Assembly (NCBI GenBank): GCA_017937405.1
Contig: JAGBDS010000056.1
Coordinates: 1 to 43,597 of the forward strand
DNA: 43,597 bases
DNA from: Oscillibacter sp.
GTDB taxonomy: Bacteria; Bacillota; Clostridia; Oscillospirales; Oscillospiraceae
Direction of reading: 5' to 3'
Under the pieces are notes generated by a model that was not told the origin of the DNA, made no database searches, and saw nothing but the letters and a program-made list of their open reading frames with translations. Of this stretch, positions 41,874-43,597 are shown piece by piece. Positions within the stretch are counted from its first letter, which is position 1, and every line of letters starts with the position of its first letter. The translations under genes were made by a program, and so were the position numbers.

Positions 41874-42959
41874 TTGAAAAAGACGCTTGCCCTTGCCATG
41901 ATGATGGTGACCATCCTGACCCTTACCGCCTGCGGCGGAAACAGCAGCAGCGGCAGCAAAGACCGGGTCGTCAACGTGTGCAGCTGGGGCGAATACATCG
42001 ACGAGTCCCTGATCGACCAATTCGAGGAAGAGACCGGCATCAAGGTCAACTACCAGACTGCCGAAAGCAACGAAGCCCTCTATTCCCTGCTGAAAACCGG
42101 CGCTGGTGACTATGACGTCATCGTCCCCTCTGACTATATGATCGGCCGTCTGATCGCCGAGGATATGTTGGCGGAGCTGAACTACGACAACATCCCCAAC
42201 TATGCTCTGATCGATGACCAGTACAAAAATCTGAGCTACGATCCCGACAACAAGTACACTGTGCCCTACACCTGGGGCACCCTGGGCATCATCTACAATA
42301 CCACCATGGTGGACGAGGAGATCACCAGCTGGGACGCTATGTTCGACGAGAAGTACGCCGGACAGGTCCTGATGATCCGCAACTCCCGGGACGCTCTGGC
42401 CGCTGCCCTGCTGGACCTGGGCTACGACATCAACACCACTGACGAGGCCCAGATCCGGGAGGCCTACGAGCTGCTGTCCGCCGCCAAAAACAACGGCGTG
42501 TACCAGGCCTTCGTCATGGACGAGATCTTCCAGAAGATGGAGGGCGGCAACGCTGCCATCGCCATGTACTACGCCGGCGACTACCTGACCATGCTGGAGA
42601 CTAACGAGGACCTGGCCTACGTGGTGCCCGAGGAGGGCTCCAACTGGTTCGTGGACGCCATGTGCGTACTGAAGAACGCCCAGCACAAGGACGAAGCCGA
42701 GGCGTGGATCAACTTCATCGCCGGCACCGACGCCAACCTGGCCAACATGGACTATATCTGGTATGCCTCCCCCAACGCCGAGGCCCTGGAGCAGTATCCC
42801 GCCTATTACGAGGAGACCTACGGCGAGCCTCTGGACCAGGAGACCTTCGAGATCATGGCCGCTCCCGCCGATGTGCTGGACCGCTGCACCCTGTATGAAA
42901 ACCTGCCTGCCAAGACGCTGACGCTGTACAACGACCTCTGGACGGAGCTGGGTATCTGA
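41874..42959 (+). CDS. potD: Spermidine/putrescine-binding lipoprotein PotD
   Basis: The 361-aa solute-binding protein has a lipoprotein signal (lipobox LTAC, Cys near residue 20) and the family start VCSWGEYIDESLIDQFEEET, with DYDVIVPSDYMIGRL and PYTWGTLGIIYNTTMV typical of PotD/PotF. It delivers polyamines to PotBC. The start is TTG with GGAGG nine bases upstream; no ATG is available at the signal peptide. It follows potC by 59 bases and ends at a strong terminator. Confidence 0.95.
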   Translation: MKKTLALAMMMVTILTLTACGGNSSSGSKDRVVNVCSWGEYIDESLIDQFEEETGIKVNYQTAESNEALYSLLKTGAGDYDVIVPSDYMIGRLIAEDMLAELNYDNIPNYALIDDQYKNLSYDPDNKYTVPYTWGTLGIIYNTTMVDEEITSWDAMFDEKYAGQVLMIRNSRDALAAALLDLGYDINTTDEAQIREAYELLSAAKNNGVYQAFVMDEIFQKMEGGNAAIAMYYAGDYLTMLETNEDLAYVVPEEGSNWFVDAMCVLKNAQHKDEAEAWINFIAGTDANLANMDYIWYASPNAEALEQYPAYYEETYGEPLDQETFEIMAAPADVLDRCTLYENLPAKTLTLYNDLWTELGI

Positions 42960-42966
42960 CTCAAAC

Positions 42967-42996
42967 AAAAACGGCGCCGGACCCGGCGCCGTTTTT
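42967..42996 (+). terminator. Intrinsic terminator of potABCD
   Basis: AAAAACGGCGCCGG / CCGGCGCCGTTTTT, a 14-bp perfect inverted repeat with a two-base centre, seven bases after the potD stop. Confidence 0.93.
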
Positions 42997-43031
42997 CCAA
43001 ATTCAATATCTAATAAACGGAGGGACTCAAT

Positions 43032-43427
43032 ATGATTTTGATCGGAACCAAATGCCGCCTGGAGCAGACGGTCACCGAGGAACTGACCGCCGCCAAGATC
43101 GGCTCTGGCCTGCTGCCGGTATTCGGCACCCCCTTCATGGCCGCCATGATGGAAAACGCCGCCCAGACCGCCCTACAGAATTTCCTGGACGCGGATAAGG
43201 GCAGCGTGGGCACCCACCTGGACATCAGCCACGACGCCCCCACTCCCGTAGGCATGAAGGTCTTTGTGGAGGCCGAGATCGTGAGCGTATCCGAAAACGG
43301 CAAGATGGTGGACTTCAAGGTATCCGCCTGGGACGAAAAGGGCCCCATTGGCTCCGGCACCCACACCCGGGCCATCATCACCCCCGACCGCTTCCTGACG
43401 AAGTGCAACGCCAAACTGGATAAATAA
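43032..43427 (+). CDS. FlK-like hotdog-fold acyl-CoA thioesterase
   Basis: A 131-aa single-domain hotdog protein of the fluoroacetyl-CoA thioesterase (FlK) group. Candidate catalytic residues Thr33 (FGTPFM), Glu41 (MMENAAQTAL) and His67 (DISHDAPTPVGM) have the same spacing as Thr42, Glu50 and His76 of Streptomyces FlK as I recall them. Distant members act on ordinary acyl-CoAs, so fluoroacetate resistance should not be assumed. GGAGGGACTCAAT precedes the ATG. Stand-alone gene between two terminators. Confidence 0.92.
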   Translation: MILIGTKCRLEQTVTEELTAAKIGSGLLPVFGTPFMAAMMENAAQTALQNFLDADKGSVGTHLDISHDAPTPVGMKVFVEAEIVSVSENGKMVDFKVSAWDEKGPIGSGTHTRAIITPDRFLTKCNAKLDK

Positions 43428-43480
43428 ACCCGATACATAAAAAGGACACCGCCGTCGGCCAATGTCATTAAGATAAGAGG

Positions 43481-43516
43481 ATCGAGGCTTCTCGAAAGAG
43501 AGGCCTTGATTTTTTT
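43481..43516 (+). terminator. Intrinsic terminator after the thioesterase gene
   Basis: ATCGAGGCTTCTC-GAAA-GAGAGGCCTTGAT, a 13-bp stem (two G-U pairs) with a GNRA tetraloop and seven Us. It is 53 bases after the thioesterase stop. Confidence 0.85.
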
Positions 43517-43560
43517 GCCAAAAATTTAAGAAATTGCTTGACACAAGAACAAAATTGTGC

Positions 43561-43596
43561 GGCCGCTTTCACTGACTTTTGTCAGCGAAAGCGGCC
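43561..43596. repeat. Large inverted repeat at the window end
   Basis: GGCCGCTTTCACTGAC and GTCAGCGAAAGCGGCC form a 16-bp stem with one A/C mismatch and a TTTT loop. The window stops one base later, so its context is unknown. A TTGACA at about 43539 has no matching -10. It could be a terminator of a convergent gene, a leader hairpin or the end of a mobile element. Confidence 0.6.
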
Positions 43597-43597
43597 C

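Noticed and set aside
41820-42968. 382-aa minus-strand open frame
   Set aside because: Antisense shadow of potD, Val/Gly/His/Gln-rich with no recognisable start signal.
1-43597. CRISPR arrays, tRNA or rRNA genes, prophage genes
   Set aside because: No regularly spaced repeats, no tRNA cloverleaf or rRNA sequence, and no phage or transposase genes were seen; the only mobile elements are the group II introns.

Overview
This window looks like chromosomal core genome from a GC-rich, endospore-forming anaerobic Firmicute, most likely a gut clostridium of the Oscillospiraceae (Flavonifractor/Lawsonibacter/Oscillibacter-like). The reasons are a complete spoIIIAA-AH operon, a Clostridia-type recN-argR-nadK-tlyA-dxs-ispA-xseB-xseA-nusB-asp23 cluster, the hprK-ROK-murB-rapZ-yvcK-whiA block, a C_GCAxxG_C_C protein and a polyamine ABC operon. 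The family assignment is inference.

Layout. (1) 1-772 (minus) holds two tandem group IIC intron sequences just behind the recN terminator: one nearly complete ribozyme without a reverse-transcriptase gene, and the 5' part of a second, different intron that leaves the window. (2) 825-11196 (minus) is the isoprenoid / NAD / DNA-repair / transcription cluster recN, argR, nadK, tlyA, dxs, oapA, [OLE RNA], ispA, xseB, xseA, nusB, asp23. The gene-free 0.8 kb between ispA and the small membrane protein upstream of dxs is best explained as OLE RNA (Ornate, Large, Extremophilic), with its own strong promoter and its partner protein OapA. (3) 11291-15921 (minus) is the eight-gene spoIIIA operon. (4) 16029-20811 is mixed: a D-2-hydroxyacid dehydrogenase broken by a single-base frameshift, a divergent LysR regulator with a candidate operator, a Cys-rich clostridial protein with a possible sporulation promoter, a YerB-like DUF3048 lipoprotein and a divergent DUF4364 regulator. 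(5) 20884-30883 (minus) is one probable long operon read hprK, ROK kinase, murB, rapZ, yvcK, whiA, C_GCAxxG_C_C, a possible 32-aa ORF and dnaE. The dnaE frame is open upstream into a membrane-segment plus zinc-ribbon extension. (6) 31171-37730 holds rpmB (+), then minus-strand units: a TetR plus unknown-gene pair with an operator-like palindrome over its promoter, der-plsY-gpsA, DUF177-rpmF behind a consensus promoter, and two overlapping small unknown genes. (7) 37825-43427 (+) holds an RluA-type pseudouridine synthase, potABCD and an FlK-like acyl-CoA thioesterase. The window ends in two strong hairpins.

How they work together. Dxs and IspA feed isoprenoid synthesis. NusB and the Xse subunits serve rRNA transcription and DNA repair. 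OLE RNA with OapA forms a membrane-associated ribonucleoprotein linked in Bacillus halodurans to stress and Mg2+ responses. SpoIIIA proteins build the mother-cell to forespore feeding channel. HprK, the ROK kinase, RapZ, YvcK and MurB link sugar sensing to cell-wall precursor supply. The most notable content is the OLE/OapA locus, followed by the tandem group IIC introns and the DnaE N-terminal extension. All calls come from reading the sequence; no database search was possible.
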